DNA from: Tieghemiomyces parasiticus
Taxonomy: Eukaryota; Kickxellomycota; Dimargaritomycetes; Dimargaritales; Dimargaritaceae
Length of the DNA: 53,022 bases
Reading direction: 5' to 3'
Assembly: GCA_027575765.1 (NCBI GenBank)
Contig: JANBPT010000227.1
Coordinates: 1 to 53,022, forward strand
Shown: one piece after another, positions 35,046 to 44,834 of the stretch
Layout of the letters: the number at the start of each line of letters is the position of its first letter
Position numbering within the stretch: the first letter of the stretch is position 1
Translations under genes and position numbers: made by a program
The notes under the pieces: model-generated
The model's database searches: none
Seen by the model: only the letters and a program-made list of their open reading frames with translations
Told to the model about the DNA's origin: nothing

Positions 35046-37699
35046 ATGGTGGCCTTACGCGAACCTACTCCGACGCTGGCCGCCGAGAGCACCGGCGGCC
35101 GCGACCCCACCGCGGCCGGCATGTTCCATTCTACACGTAAGTCCAAATGTATTGCATCGTATCCACACCTTGCCAGGCCGCATGCCATGGGCAAAGGGGG
35201 GTACATACGCCCGTGTTCAAGGACCCATGGCGCCCTCCATAGCATGGTTTCCCTTGATACTAGTGCCCTCTGCCGTGCGCACTAACACCCAATTGTAACC
35301 CGTGCTGCTCCTCACCTTCCCATGGCACGTTCAGCACCGGTCGCTTCCACCGACCTAGGCCTGCGGCGCCAGTGGTACCAGGCCGGTCGTAAGGTCCGCG
35401 AAGGCCGCTTCCACGCCACGTTTAAACACGTACGCACTGCGACTGATTACCAGCCCCGTCAGCTCCAGGTGGGTAGTATACATAGCAAAAGCGGTACGGG
35501 GCTCCACTGGGCCGCCAATCGTATTTATGCCGAGTTCGTCTGGGGGTAACCGGGGCTAACCCTCGATTATGATTATTATTTTTTGTGTCACTTACTAGAC
35601 CCTACTGCGCGACAAAGAAAAGCGGCGGTTAGCCAACGGCGAGGAGAGCGGCGATCGTCTCGGCCCGTCTGACGACCGGTCCACGGAACCCAACTACGCC
35701 GAGGAGAGGTAAGACGTCGGGCCACATGGCTTTTTCATCATGCCGAAGATACCGCTCCTCCTGCAGTGCGCATGCTCACGATATCTGACGGGATTGTGCC
35801 TAATGCGACCCTGACCTTCACCATGACCCCACCTAACGCCCGTAAAGTAATCAAATCGGCACCGTGCGCAAAGAGCGTGTGTTCGAGAGCGAGGTTACGG
35901 AGTCTGAAATGGACATTATCCAGAAGCGTATCGCTCTGCAGCAGCGTCAGGTAAGCTCAAACGCCCTGGTTAGGACTTGGTGTATCAGGTGCGATGACGG
36001 CGTGCAAGAACACTTCAAGCCCAGATCGGAGCTGATCTTCGCCCTTTTCCTCACCTTCTCCTCCCATGCGCTACGTACCCAGTTCGCCGAGTTTGAGCGC
36101 CGTGAGTTCAACCGCAAAGCCCGCAAGATTCGTACCATGTTTGACTACTTGGCCGACGAGGAGATCAAGTTTACTCTGGAGCAGTTCCGCAACAACGAGG
36201 ACGAGGTGATCACCAAGTTCTCGCACCCTGGGTACCTCTTCACGGTGCGTAAGGAATTGGCGCGGACCTGCGTGCCACCCGCCCGAGTTACCGTCATGAA
36301 TGAGGAGCAGCGAACTGCCTACGAGCTGCTATTACGCAAGCGTACGTCCACGCTCAAGAAATCCACCACCGAGGACGCTCGCCACAAGTACCGGACCTGT
36401 AAGCGACTGGCACTCGATGACGCCCTCAAGCAACTGCAATCCAATAAGGTGGACCTGGAGAAGGCCATGGAGGGGTGGTCGGCGGCCCGGGTCAAAGCGT
36501 TTCAGGCCATTGACACCAAACCCAACACCTACTATTACCGGTTCAATGCGCCCGGGGAAGAACAGCGCACCGGCGGGTGGACCGACGAGGAGAAGCGGCT
36601 TTTCCACAAGCGACTCAACGAGATCGGCGCCAACGGCCAGTGGGGAATCTTCTCGATGGCCATCCCCGGGCGGGTAGGATACCAGTGTTCTAATTACTAC
36701 CGTCACCTCATCGAGACCCGCCAGATCCTCGACCCCAATTACGTCCTTGATGACAAGGGCAAGGCGCATTACTTGTTCACTACCAAGGAGGTCAACAAGG
36801 ACGGTTCGGCCGTAAAGACCTTTCGTACCCACAAGAAGAAGCACACCTACGGCGGTGGCCCATCCGACGACGATAACGCCCGGTCCAGCGTTGAGCCGCC
36901 CGAGTCCAAGCGCCGGACGGTCCGGCATCGCCAGACTCGGGTCGGCGGTGTGGTTGTGGGTGAGGGCACCACCCTCACGGTGGCTGCTGAAGGTGCCATT
37001 GCGCCCATAGCCGTGGTCCGCCCACCGTCCTCGTCCACCACTACTGGGTCGATCGCCACGGGCTTCTCGACCACCACGGCTAGCGGGGCTGTTAGCAGCA
37101 AGCGTAAGCGACGCAACTATAAGACCTACGAATCCAATGACGACGAGGATGAGGACGAACACGCCTTCGCGGACGACTCCGACGACGGCGACTTCACCTC
37201 GGGCCCCAAATCGACCTGGAACACCACTCGACGCACCCGGGGTCGCGCCGAGGCCGATCCGACCCCGGTCAACAGTAGTTCCCAAAATACCACGATCCAG
37301 AACGGCAGCGGTGCTATGAAAGTAGACGCAGCGGTCAATTCCGGCACTGGTGGTGGCGATTCCGGCCTAAGTTTCATGTCCCTGATGCAGCAGGGGCTGC
37401 AAGGCCTCAATAGTTCCGACCTGGCCGACCTTATGGATGAAGACGACGACGATGAATTCCATGACCCTGAGAACCCCCTCCCGGGGTTCACCGACCCCAT
37501 TACCCTCGACCCGGTCGTCAAGCCGGCCATTTCACCGTATGGCCATGTGATGGGCTACGACAATTGGGTGCGGTGTCTGACCACCGGTGATAACCGCAAC
37601 ACGTGCCCGCTCACCAAGAAGCCCCTATCTAAACGCGACCTCGTGGTACTTACTCACGACAATATCGAGGAGTACCGCGATCGTATCGTCAACCAGTAA
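35046..37699 (+). CDS. SANT/Myb domain protein with a C-terminal U-box-like domain
   Basis: Five exons, 35046..35136, 35335..35468, 35599..35708, 35848..35950 and 36083..37699, 684 aa, all junctions in phase. The SANT/Myb domain (about 311-360) reads GGWTDEEKRLFHKRLNEIG then GQWGIFSMAIPGRVGYQCSNYYRHLIE, with the spaced Trp residues of Myb folds. It is preceded by charged helical sequence, probably coiled coil (EFERREFNRKARKIRTMFDYLADEEIKF), and PNTYYYRFNAPGE. After a basic/acidic Ser-Thr-rich linker, residues about 615-680 read FTDPITLDPVVKPAISPYGHVMGYDNW then NTCPLTKKPLSKRDLVVLT, a U-box-like fold (DPI-x-DPV, G-x-x-x-x-Y, CPLT-x-x-x-L). The likely role is nuclear, DNA- or chromatin-bound, perhaps with ubiquitin-ligase activity. 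That is inference. Exon 4's acceptor (GTAAAG) is the weakest call, and intron 4 is a stop-free multiple of three. Confidence 0.85.
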
Positions 37700-37795
37700 A
37701 GAGCGTGGCTGAGTTGAGCGTTTTTTATGGTTTGGCCGGATCTGTTTTCGTGTCGTCCGTTTAATCTGCCACTTCCAACCTGTGTGTCCTACATT

Positions 37796-37801
37796 AATAA
37801 A
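37796..37801 (+). terminator. Polyadenylation signal AATAAA for the SANT/U-box gene
   Basis: AATAAA about 97 bases after the stop codon of the SANT/U-box gene. Confidence 0.55.
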
Positions 37802-37926
37802 GACGTAAATCAATACAGTGCTCGTTATCGACAGAGCAGAGTTTTATTCCATCGGTCGAGGATGGGCTCAAAGGTGGGATTTTACGACACGTGATCATCC
37901 GGGCGATAGAGTAGGAAGCTGGGTGA

Positions 37927-37932
37927 TTTATT
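37927..37932 (-). terminator. Polyadenylation signal AATAAA for the UBZ4 gene
   Basis: AATAAA on the minus strand about 93 bases after the stop codon of the UBZ4 zinc-finger gene. Confidence 0.55.
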
Positions 37933-38024
37933 GGGCAATAAGAATACAGATTAGATACCGAGGCCAGGGGGGAGGGCGAACGTAAGGAGTCAGGACATCG
38001 TGGCACTGGGTTATAGCGAGTCTG

Positions 38025-40373
38025 TTAGCCGTAGGTAGACCCGCCCCGGAATTCCCAGAGGGTGTCTCCCCCATCGATGCCAAGGTCAGCAGCGGGATCG
38101 TAGAAATTAAAACCTGGCGCGTAGGCATCTCCGCGCGACGCCATGGCGGAGGGGGCAGTCTGGGCCGCCGCGGGTCGGCCGATCGTGCGTCGGTTGGTTC
38201 GTTGGCCACCGGCAGCTACAGCCCTGCGGCCTCGGGATGCCCGGCCGGTACCACTGCCGGTAGCGACAGTAGGTCGTCGACCCCGGGCCGTCGAAGCGGA
38301 ACCATCGGACCGGGTGGTTGCGGGTGATGGAGAAGGAAGAGGCGGGTCCCGTAGGAAGGAACCGCCAATATCGCCGCGGATTTTACGTTTGACGCCGGTA
38401 TGGAGGATCGGGTCAACTGGCATGGGGAGTTCGGGTACCCCTTCAGGCTGGGAAGCCGGGGCTTTCGAGGCTGCACGCGAGCTGGCGGCCGTGCCGCGTC
38501 GCGCCAATCTCGTGGGTTTAGCTTTGGAGGCCCGGCTCCTGGTCTTGCCGCGCCCGGAAGCAGTGGCGGTGCCCTTTCCCCCCTTGGCAGCGGTCGACTC
38601 CTTACGGGTTCCCGTCTGCCGTTTCGCTCGCGGGTCAAATTGCTGGAGATAGTTGGCCAGGTCCGGATTGGCACTGGCCTGCTGGTGGATATTGACAAAC
38701 CCTTCAATCGGGGACGAATAGCCGTCAGTGCCGTCATCTACCTCGCCGACCGAACCGGCTCGCTCGGTACCCAGGGGATCCCCATCGGAAGCGTCGTTGG
38801 CACAGTCCGACTCGGCTTTGCTATCGAACCCAGCCTCGCCAAACTGCCGGACGTAATAGCCCGCCTGGAGCCAGGCGGGGATGATGGGGCCCTCCGATGG
38901 TGAGGATGGAATGGTCGGTAGAAGCTGCTCGTCGTGGGTGTGTAGCGCCAGGGCCCGGGCGGCTGGATCCTGGGTGAACTGCGTTTCCACAATATCGTCA
39001 TTGTCTGGGTGACTGAACACTGCCGGGCGAGATGCCTGTGGTGGAGAAGAAACTGGGGCCTGGGAGAGCAGGGAGCCGTCTCGATCGAAATCAAAGACAA
39101 ACTCATCGTCATCGACCGTGGCCGAAGGCCCTAGTGGGGGCGGTAGCTGCGGCGACGGGGGCATAGTTTCGGACACTACCGGCCGCAGGATCGATGGAGG
39201 GCTGGGTAGGTCCCGGGTACTGGCGGCCGCCGGGTGGGACAGGGGTATTTTGAACCTAGGTGAGCAAAAGCTCACGACGTTTCGGTGGAATTTAGTGATT
39301 CGCCCTGCCATGTATACACCTTGGGTAGTGCTGGTAGTAGGTAATGTGGGAGGTTTCCGACGGGCCGGAGTGGTGGTGGTGCTCACGGCTTGTCGTGCGG
39401 GTACGAAAGGGTTGTTGACTGTCGGTAACGGTTCGAGCGGGGCGAGTAAAGTCCGAACAATCCGCTCCGCTTTGGCGCGGCCGGTAAGCTGTGTGACGCG
39501 GCTGACCTGACTAATAACGGCCTGCTCATCGTTAGTCAGTTGCGGCGGGATGGACCGGGCTGCAGCTGGTTCTTGCCATAAGGAGGCGCATGCTAATTCG
39601 GCGTCCTCGTCAGCCGCATCGTCGAGGCAGCAGGTCGAGGCGTGATTCTCGATCCGGGTCGCCGGAAAGAGCCGGGCACAGAGTGGACAGGCTACGTCCT
39701 GGGAATTAGGGATGGCTGCCTTGGTATTACCTAATGCCGAGTAATTATCCGGGCTATCGTAATCCGAATCTTCGGCGTCGAAGGCTTCCGAGGGGAGTGG
39801 TGACTCCCCAAGTGCGGAAAATCGGCTGAGGTCAGACCATAGGGCGGCGTCTTGAGGGCAGAGTTCTGGAGTGGCCTCGACAAACACGGAGCTATCGGAC
39901 GACGACGACCCGGTGGACTGGGACTGAATAAGACAGGCCCCCAGGTCATCGCTGCCGGCCCGTTGCTCGACTTTAACCTCCGCCGTGGGCCTAGGCCGTC
40001 GTTTGGCAGGCCGGTCGCCCTCGCCCTCGTCATCAATCACGATGCACTCCACCGATCCATACCGGGCGGAGCGGGGCGAATCGTTCAGTCCCAACCGCCG
40101 GCGGCTCCGCCGAGGCGCTGGCGAGGAGAAGAGGGCTGGACTGCGGGCACCACTGTCGGTATCGGAGGGCGGGGCCTTGGAGCCGGAGGGTGTGGGACGG
40201 GAACACGGCGACAGATTATGCGAGACCCGGGAAGATGACTTTGATGGGGTTAGCAACGGCCGCGCTGGGCTTTTAATGTTCGGTGTACGGGTGCCGTCGT
40301 GCCGACTTTGGTTACGAGTGGCGTGTGCACGGTAAGGGAGAGGCTTGAAGTCCGGGTCGGAGTCTCCCTCCAT
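38025..40373 (-). CDS. UBZ4 (Rad18-type) zinc-finger protein with SUMO-interacting motif; likely genome-maintenance adaptor
   Basis: Single exon, 782 aa, mostly disordered and rich in Ser, Pro, Thr and Arg. Two short modules stand out. Residues 229-248 form a UBZ4 ubiquitin-binding zinc finger (Cys229-x2-Cys232-x11-His244-x3-Cys248, reading CPLCARLFPATRIENHASTC), the spacing of Rad18 and other repair proteins. Residues 108-116 (VECIVIDDE) are a hydrophobic-acidic SUMO-interacting motif. Basic clusters (RRSRRR at 88-93, AKRRPRP at 123-129) look like nuclear signals. The C-terminus is also basic (Arg/Ala/Gly-rich) and ends LWEFRGGSTYG, a compact tail that may be a conserved interaction motif. 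Reading both ubiquitin and SUMO suggests an Slx4-like scaffold or other DNA-damage adaptor, but I do not recognise the family and no catalytic domain is visible. It is divergent from GAA1. Confidence 0.75.
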   Translation of the reverse strand: MEGDSDPDFKPLPYRAHATRNQSRHDGTRTPNIKSPARPLLTPSKSSSRVSHNLSPCSRPTPSGSKAPPSDTDSGARSPALFSSPAPRRSRRRLGLNDSPRSARYGSVECIVIDDEGEGDRPAKRRPRPTAEVKVEQRAGSDDLGACLIQSQSTGSSSSDSSVFVEATPELCPQDAALWSDLSRFSALGESPLPSEAFDAEDSDYDSPDNYSALGNTKAAIPNSQDVACPLCARLFPATRIENHASTCCLDDAADEDAELACASLWQEPAAARSIPPQLTNDEQAVISQVSRVTQLTGRAKAERIVRTLLAPLEPLPTVNNPFVPARQAVSTTTTPARRKPPTLPTTSTTQGVYMAGRITKFHRNVVSFCSPRFKIPLSHPAAASTRDLPSPPSILRPVVSETMPPSPQLPPPLGPSATVDDDEFVFDFDRDGSLLSQAPVSSPPQASRPAVFSHPDNDDIVETQFTQDPAARALALHTHDEQLLPTIPSSPSEGPIIPAWLQAGYYVRQFGEAGFDSKAESDCANDASDGDPLGTERAGSVGEVDDGTDGYSSPIEGFVNIHQQASANPDLANYLQQFDPRAKRQTGTRKESTAAKGGKGTATASGRGKTRSRASKAKPTRLARRGTAASSRAASKAPASQPEGVPELPMPVDPILHTGVKRKIRGDIGGSFLRDPPLPSPSPATTRSDGSASTARGRRPTVATGSGTGRASRGRRAVAAGGQRTNRRTIGRPAAAQTAPSAMASRGDAYAPGFNFYDPAADLGIDGGDTLWEFRGGSTYG

Positions 40374-41027
40374 GGTGGAGAGTCAAGCGGCGTGAGTTCA
40401 GCCGGGCCGGCGGACTACGGTTGCGAGCGAATTGGGCAGAAGGATAGAGTGAAACTGAGACGGGGTTGACTCGGGGAGTATATTTGGGAGTGGCTGGTCT
40501 CTCGGAAGTAAGGGTCGGTAGGAGTCAAGAGAATGCGAATGTGGGTTTGGTATAATAGAATAAGGGGTGTGTGGGCGAGTACATTAGTATAGGCGCTTGC
40601 CATCGCACGGGCCAAATCTATGCAAGCCCTTTAACGGCGACCACGCGCAATGCCGTTTTCGCACCGTGCGCATAACGGAGGTCTTTGAAATCGCCACTCG
40701 GACCTGAATCGCCACACTAGCGTCATTGAAGTTCGTGCAAACCCCGCCCACATATTCTCGATCGCACTACCTAACAGTGGGTGGGCACAGGCCAGCATAT
40801 CCCAGGTTCATAACTAGCAGCCCCGAGAGCCGCTCATTCCGTTGACCATGTGGTGGGTCAGTGGAGATCAGGGGAGCTCTTCGCTGGCGCTACCGCATTG
40901 GTCCCGCTACCCATTCCGGCCGGTCGTCCTTACTACCAGCCCCCCTTGCATAGTAATTACACGTTTTGCCCTTTACATTTCCAACCCCCCCCCCCAGACC
41001 CCCGCTTCCCAATCCACCCCACTCCCC
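40374..41027. other. Divergent promoter region, UBZ4 gene / GAA1
   Basis: About 650 bases between divergent start codons. The GAA1 reading frame stays open upstream to 40842, but the translation is unlike the family. A C10-type run and CT-rich sequence directly precede the GAA1 start. No clear TATA box. Confidence 0.45.
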
Positions 41028-43046
41028 ATGACCGACTCCGTCGCGGCTGGACGCCTCATCAAGCGCACTCAGCGCTTGCAACGGGCCATCCAGTTCGTCC
41101 ACTCTCACATTCGCCTGCTAAGTCGAGTTCTACTAGCTCTGGGATTCCTATGGCTTGTCGCCTTCCCGTCAACCTTCTACAGCCGCAACACATATCTTTC
41201 TGAGAATGCCCTCCTCCCCAATCAGGCTCACCTGCACTACTGGGATGACGAGGCACGGACAGCCGGGGTCCACCGCGACCGACTGGCCGCCTTTGAGACT
41301 GACCGGGCAGGTCAGGTCGCGCACGTGCTCGACACCCTGAACACCCGGGGTTACCACGCCGAGACCCAACGGTTTACGTACGCTGACCGGTTTGCTGGCC
41401 GCGTACTGAACGGGACTAACGTCCACGGCGTGCTCTACGCTCCGCGCGGGGATACCACCGAGGCGTTGGTCCTGTCCGCCTCCTGGCGGTCAGCAGACAA
41501 CTCTACGGATAACAGCAGTGGCATTGCTTTAGTGTTGTCCCTGGCCGAGTACTTTGCGACGACCAGCCACTGGTCCAAAGATATCATCGTGCTGATCACC
41601 GACCAGGGAGACGTGGGCGCCGAGTTGTGGTTGCGGTCCTATCATGGGGAGGACCACCCGGCTGCCCAGCCCCTGACCGTTAGGTCCGGCGCCATCCAGG
41701 CCGCGCTCCACCTGGAACTTCCGCCGGCCCCCGACTACGACACCGTCGGTGTGTTCTTCGAGGGGAAGAACGGGCAACTCCCCAACCTCGACCTGATTAA
41801 CATCCTGGCCCGCATCGCCCGCCACAACCAGGTCCCGTTCACCCTCCACCACCTGGACCGTGCGACCCCGGCCCTGCTCAGCGCACGTGACCGTGACATC
41901 ACCGACCTGGCCCAGTGGCCACTCCTGTGGGCCCACTACCAGGAATCTATGCGGACCCTTGTGGCTACCATGGCCGTCTCGGCGCTCGGCCTCACTGGGG
42001 GCCCGCACGCCACGTTCCACCGGTACCGGATTGACGCCGTCACCCTGCGGGCCCGGGCGGCCACCAGCGGCGACGGACCTCGCATCCACTTTATGTCTCT
42101 AGGCCGGGTGATCGAATCGACTTTCCGCAGCCTGAGTAACCTCCTCGAACATTTCCACCAGTCCTTCTTCATTTACCTGCTGGCATCGCCCTGGCAGTAC
42201 ATTTCCATCGCCGACTTTATCCCACCCGTGCTTATTCTGGCTGCCGGGTTGCTGGCGTCCGCCTTGGAGAGCTGGTGGGATGCGGCGGCCTACTACCGCG
42301 TTCCGGCTACCGCCATCAAGGACACCCTCCAGCAGGTTCGGCACCAGTTCCCGCGCCGCCAGTTTGACCACCTCACGTTCTGGCTCCACGCCCCCGAGGT
42401 GGGCGTTGTACTCGCCGTCTATTTCCTCGGTGCCGGCGGCACCCTCTTAGCCCTCCCCGCGCTCCTTAACCTCCTGGTACCACTGGCGTCGTCTGGGGAT
42501 GCCCGTATTCACCTCCTGGTCGGAACCGGCTCAGTGGTGGTCATCACGGCGTTTTGGTACGGGCTCGTCCAGCGCGGCGTCCGCTGTGACACCCGTCTCC
42601 TCCGCGTAGTCACCCTTCTCGTGACCATGCTGACCATTACTGCCGTATCCACCATCAACTTCAGCCTGGCTCTGCTCTATGCCCTCCTAACCGCCGTGCC
42701 CTTCGCCCTACTCCCTGTGGGCCACCCACCTCTGCTGGCCACCGCCGCTGACCTCCGCCTGCGCCGTGAAGTCGATGCCCCCGTGGGCTCCTGGTCGGCT
42801 GCGCCATCGTCGTCTGCGGCCTCCGGAGCATCCCTACCCGGCCGTCTGGTCCTGACGGCCTACCTGGCGTTCGTCTCTCCGCCCGGTCTGCTCTGGCTCA
42901 TCAGCCAGGCCACGGCCGTGCCCTGGGAGCGGCTGGTACATTTCCTCATGATCGAGAATGACCTCTTTGGGTCGTGGTTGTACCCACTCCTAGGTGGGGT
43001 CTACGTGCCTTCCATTTTGGCCGCGCTGACCGTCCTGTGGGGTTAG
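41028..43046 (+). CDS. GAA1: GPI transamidase subunit Gaa1
   Basis: Single exon, 672 aa with the start at 41028 (yeast Gaa1 is 614, human 621). An upstream in-frame ATG at 40842 would add 62 unlike residues, so it is rejected. Gaa1 is an essential ER-membrane subunit of the complex that replaces the C-terminal signal of precursors with a preassembled GPI anchor. Topology fits: a basic cytosolic N-terminus, a first membrane segment (LLSRVLLALGFLWLVAFPSTF, about 30-50), a large lumenal M28-peptidase-like domain (VLVLSASWRSADNSTDNSSGIALVLSLAEYF; DIIVLITDQGDVGAELWLRSYHG), then several membrane segments from about residue 380 to the end. Early NxS/T sequons (NGT, NST, NSS) suit lumenal glycosylation. 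The metal ligands of true M28 peptidases are not evident. It converges with RPB11. Confidence 0.94.
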   Translation: MTDSVAAGRLIKRTQRLQRAIQFVHSHIRLLSRVLLALGFLWLVAFPSTFYSRNTYLSENALLPNQAHLHYWDDEARTAGVHRDRLAAFETDRAGQVAHVLDTLNTRGYHAETQRFTYADRFAGRVLNGTNVHGVLYAPRGDTTEALVLSASWRSADNSTDNSSGIALVLSLAEYFATTSHWSKDIIVLITDQGDVGAELWLRSYHGEDHPAAQPLTVRSGAIQAALHLELPPAPDYDTVGVFFEGKNGQLPNLDLINILARIARHNQVPFTLHHLDRATPALLSARDRDITDLAQWPLLWAHYQESMRTLVATMAVSALGLTGGPHATFHRYRIDAVTLRARAATSGDGPRIHFMSLGRVIESTFRSLSNLLEHFHQSFFIYLLASPWQYISIADFIPPVLILAAGLLASALESWWDAAAYYRVPATAIKDTLQQVRHQFPRRQFDHLTFWLHAPEVGVVLAVYFLGAGGTLLALPALLNLLVPLASSGDARIHLLVGTGSVVVITAFWYGLVQRGVRCDTRLLRVVTLLVTMLTITAVSTINFSLALLYALLTAVPFALLPVGHPPLLATAADLRLRREVDAPVGSWSAAPSSSAASGASLPGRLVLTAYLAFVSPPGLLWLISQATAVPWERLVHFLMIENDLFGSWLYPLLGGVYVPSILAALTVLWG

Positions 43047-43174
43047 ATTTCTTACCAGCTTGGATCGCTTGCCTTTCGAGCTCGACATAATAATTACACA
43101 CTGTGCTTTATGTACCATAAATGGCCAGGCAGGTAACTCCGCCGTGTCCCAACCAATCTTTAGCAATCCCCCAT

Positions 43175-44040
43175 CTAAAAATCCACATCCAGATTGACGG
43201 CGGCCGCACCGTCTATGCCGTCCGCCGGGTAGGCCGACCGACCCGCACCCGGGGCTGCCGGGTCACCCCCTTGGCGGGCTTCCTGCTCGGCCTTTACGCG
43301 GATGAGATCGAACTGTGGTGATTTGGAGCATCAAGGGGGAGGGGGTTGGGAAAAATTAATCGTAGAGGGTAAGCGACGCTGATTCGCCAGGTGAGCAAGC
43401 GAGGGACGTGGGCCCCTACCATACCTCACACGGCCAGCACTTGGGGGGATGGCTAATGTTACTACGTACCTCAAACCGCGCCTTGATGTTGGTGAGCTCG
43501 GCCAGTAGACTGGTGATGGCGTCCTTAAGGGCGCCAGTGGGCGTTGTCTCCTCAGTGGTTTGGACGCGGATCAGGATCTTGTGTTCCAGAGGGTGGGGGG
43601 ACTTGTAGCCAGAGAACAGGACGCGGTTATCCTTATGGAGTTTCCTGGGGACGAGTGGAGCAGCAGGGATCATCATCGGGTTAGAGGACACGTTGGTGTG
43701 AACTCCGAGGAAACTCTGGACCGCCCTATGCTGACGCTGGCCCCGTGTGGATAGCAGCGCGACTTACTTGGTCAGGATATTACCGAGGGTGTGGTCTTCC
43801 TTCTGGATCTCGAATATGGCCGTATTAGGTTGCTTCAGATCGAGATGGACGCCGACCCTAGAAAGTCAAGGCGTACTCGTGTGTTCGGGGAATGTGTGCC
43901 AACAATATTAGCGCAAGGACACTGCTGACGGTGGAAAGTAGCCGGCCCCTTAATATTGCGATACGAGGCAACGCGAGCTGAACCTACTTCTTCACCCCCT
44001 CGGGAAGGGTGAACATCTCGTAGAAATCGGGGGCGTTCAT
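43175..44040 (-). CDS. RPB11: DNA-directed RNA polymerase II subunit Rpb11
   Basis: Four exons, complement(43175..43312, 43470..43644, 43768..43857, 43988..44040), 151 aa. Donors are GTAGGT, GTAAGT and GTACGT, with phases 2, 2 and 0 consistent throughout. Rpb11 pairs with Rpb3 in the alpha-like heterodimer that nucleates Pol II assembly. The product begins MNAPDFYEMFTLPEGVKK, continues QPNTAIFEIQKEDHTLGNIL (the diagnostic motif), VLFSGYKSPHPLEHKILIRVQTT and LLAELTNIKARFEFDLIRVK, collinear with yeast (120 aa) and human (117 aa) proteins. The start MNAPD is the yeast start. The C-terminal tail runs about 35 residues beyond the usual end (Gly/Ala/Pro-rich, ending NLDVDF), all within the last exon, whose acceptor CACAG|TTCGA is in phase. 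It is divergent from the Rod gene. Confidence 0.95.
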
Positions 44041-44834
44041 CTTGGTAACGAGGTGTGGCACGGGGAGGAAATGGGCGGAATGGGAATAATGCAAGGAATA
44101 GAAGGGAGGGCCGGTGGATTTGAGATGTACGGGCGGCCCAGGAGCGGCTCGGCCTCTTCCCTTTTCAAAGACGCACGCGGCGGTGTGGTTGGCTATTTAG
44201 AAGCACCCTGGCCATTGGCCCGAGCGCGCAGCCACGCTGTGACCAAGGGGGAAGTAAGGCTGCCAGGCGTATAACATGGCTGTCTTTAGCCCTCCGCTAC
44301 CTCACCTATCGTTAGCGACCAGGTCCCTTAGGATTACACTGCAAGTACTCTGTAAATTCCATACGACCATTTGCATGGGTCCTCCGTGCTCGCAGTCTTT
44401 GGCTTTCTAAGGTACGCGCTGGTTACTACACCTAGGGCCGCCCAAAATATCCCAGTTGGCAGAGAAATTCCCAGTCGCGCTGCCATTGAATATGCTGGAC
44501 TTTTTATCACGGTTTACAGTTCAATTCCCAGCCCACCTCCTCATGGATCGGGGAGAAGGGTGTTGACGTCCCCAGGTGTGGAGAAACAGTCGAGCGGAGT
44601 TGGAATTTTATGTGACCAGCCCCGCCCTTGATACCCGGGGAGCTTTGTTTGTATGGCCGGTGTCCGGTGACGCCTTTCCTTAATTGACCTGACCCCTCCC
44701 CTTCATTCCCAACCTCCCGCATCGACTACCGCATCATACATATCTATCCATATTTCGACTCCTTCTCGCACCGTGACCATCTCCGACTGCTGATTTCTCC
44801 TTCCCTCCGGCCTAGCACCACTTTGTCGGGCGCA
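44041..44834. other. Divergent promoter region, RPB11 / Rod
   Basis: About 790 bases between divergent start codons. No gene recognised. Pyrimidine-rich sequence (44690-44820) precedes the Rod start. No clear TATA box for either gene. Confidence 0.45.

Larger units (their letters stand above)
37700..38024. other. Convergent 3' regions of the SANT/U-box and UBZ4 genes
   Basis: About 325 bases containing one polyadenylation signal for each gene. No other feature seen. Confidence 0.5.

Noticed and set aside
40842..41027. 62-codon upstream extension of GAA1
   Set aside because: The translation is Pro-rich, unlike Gaa1 N-termini, and spans a C-run next to the likely 5' UTR. The ATG at 41028 fits the family.
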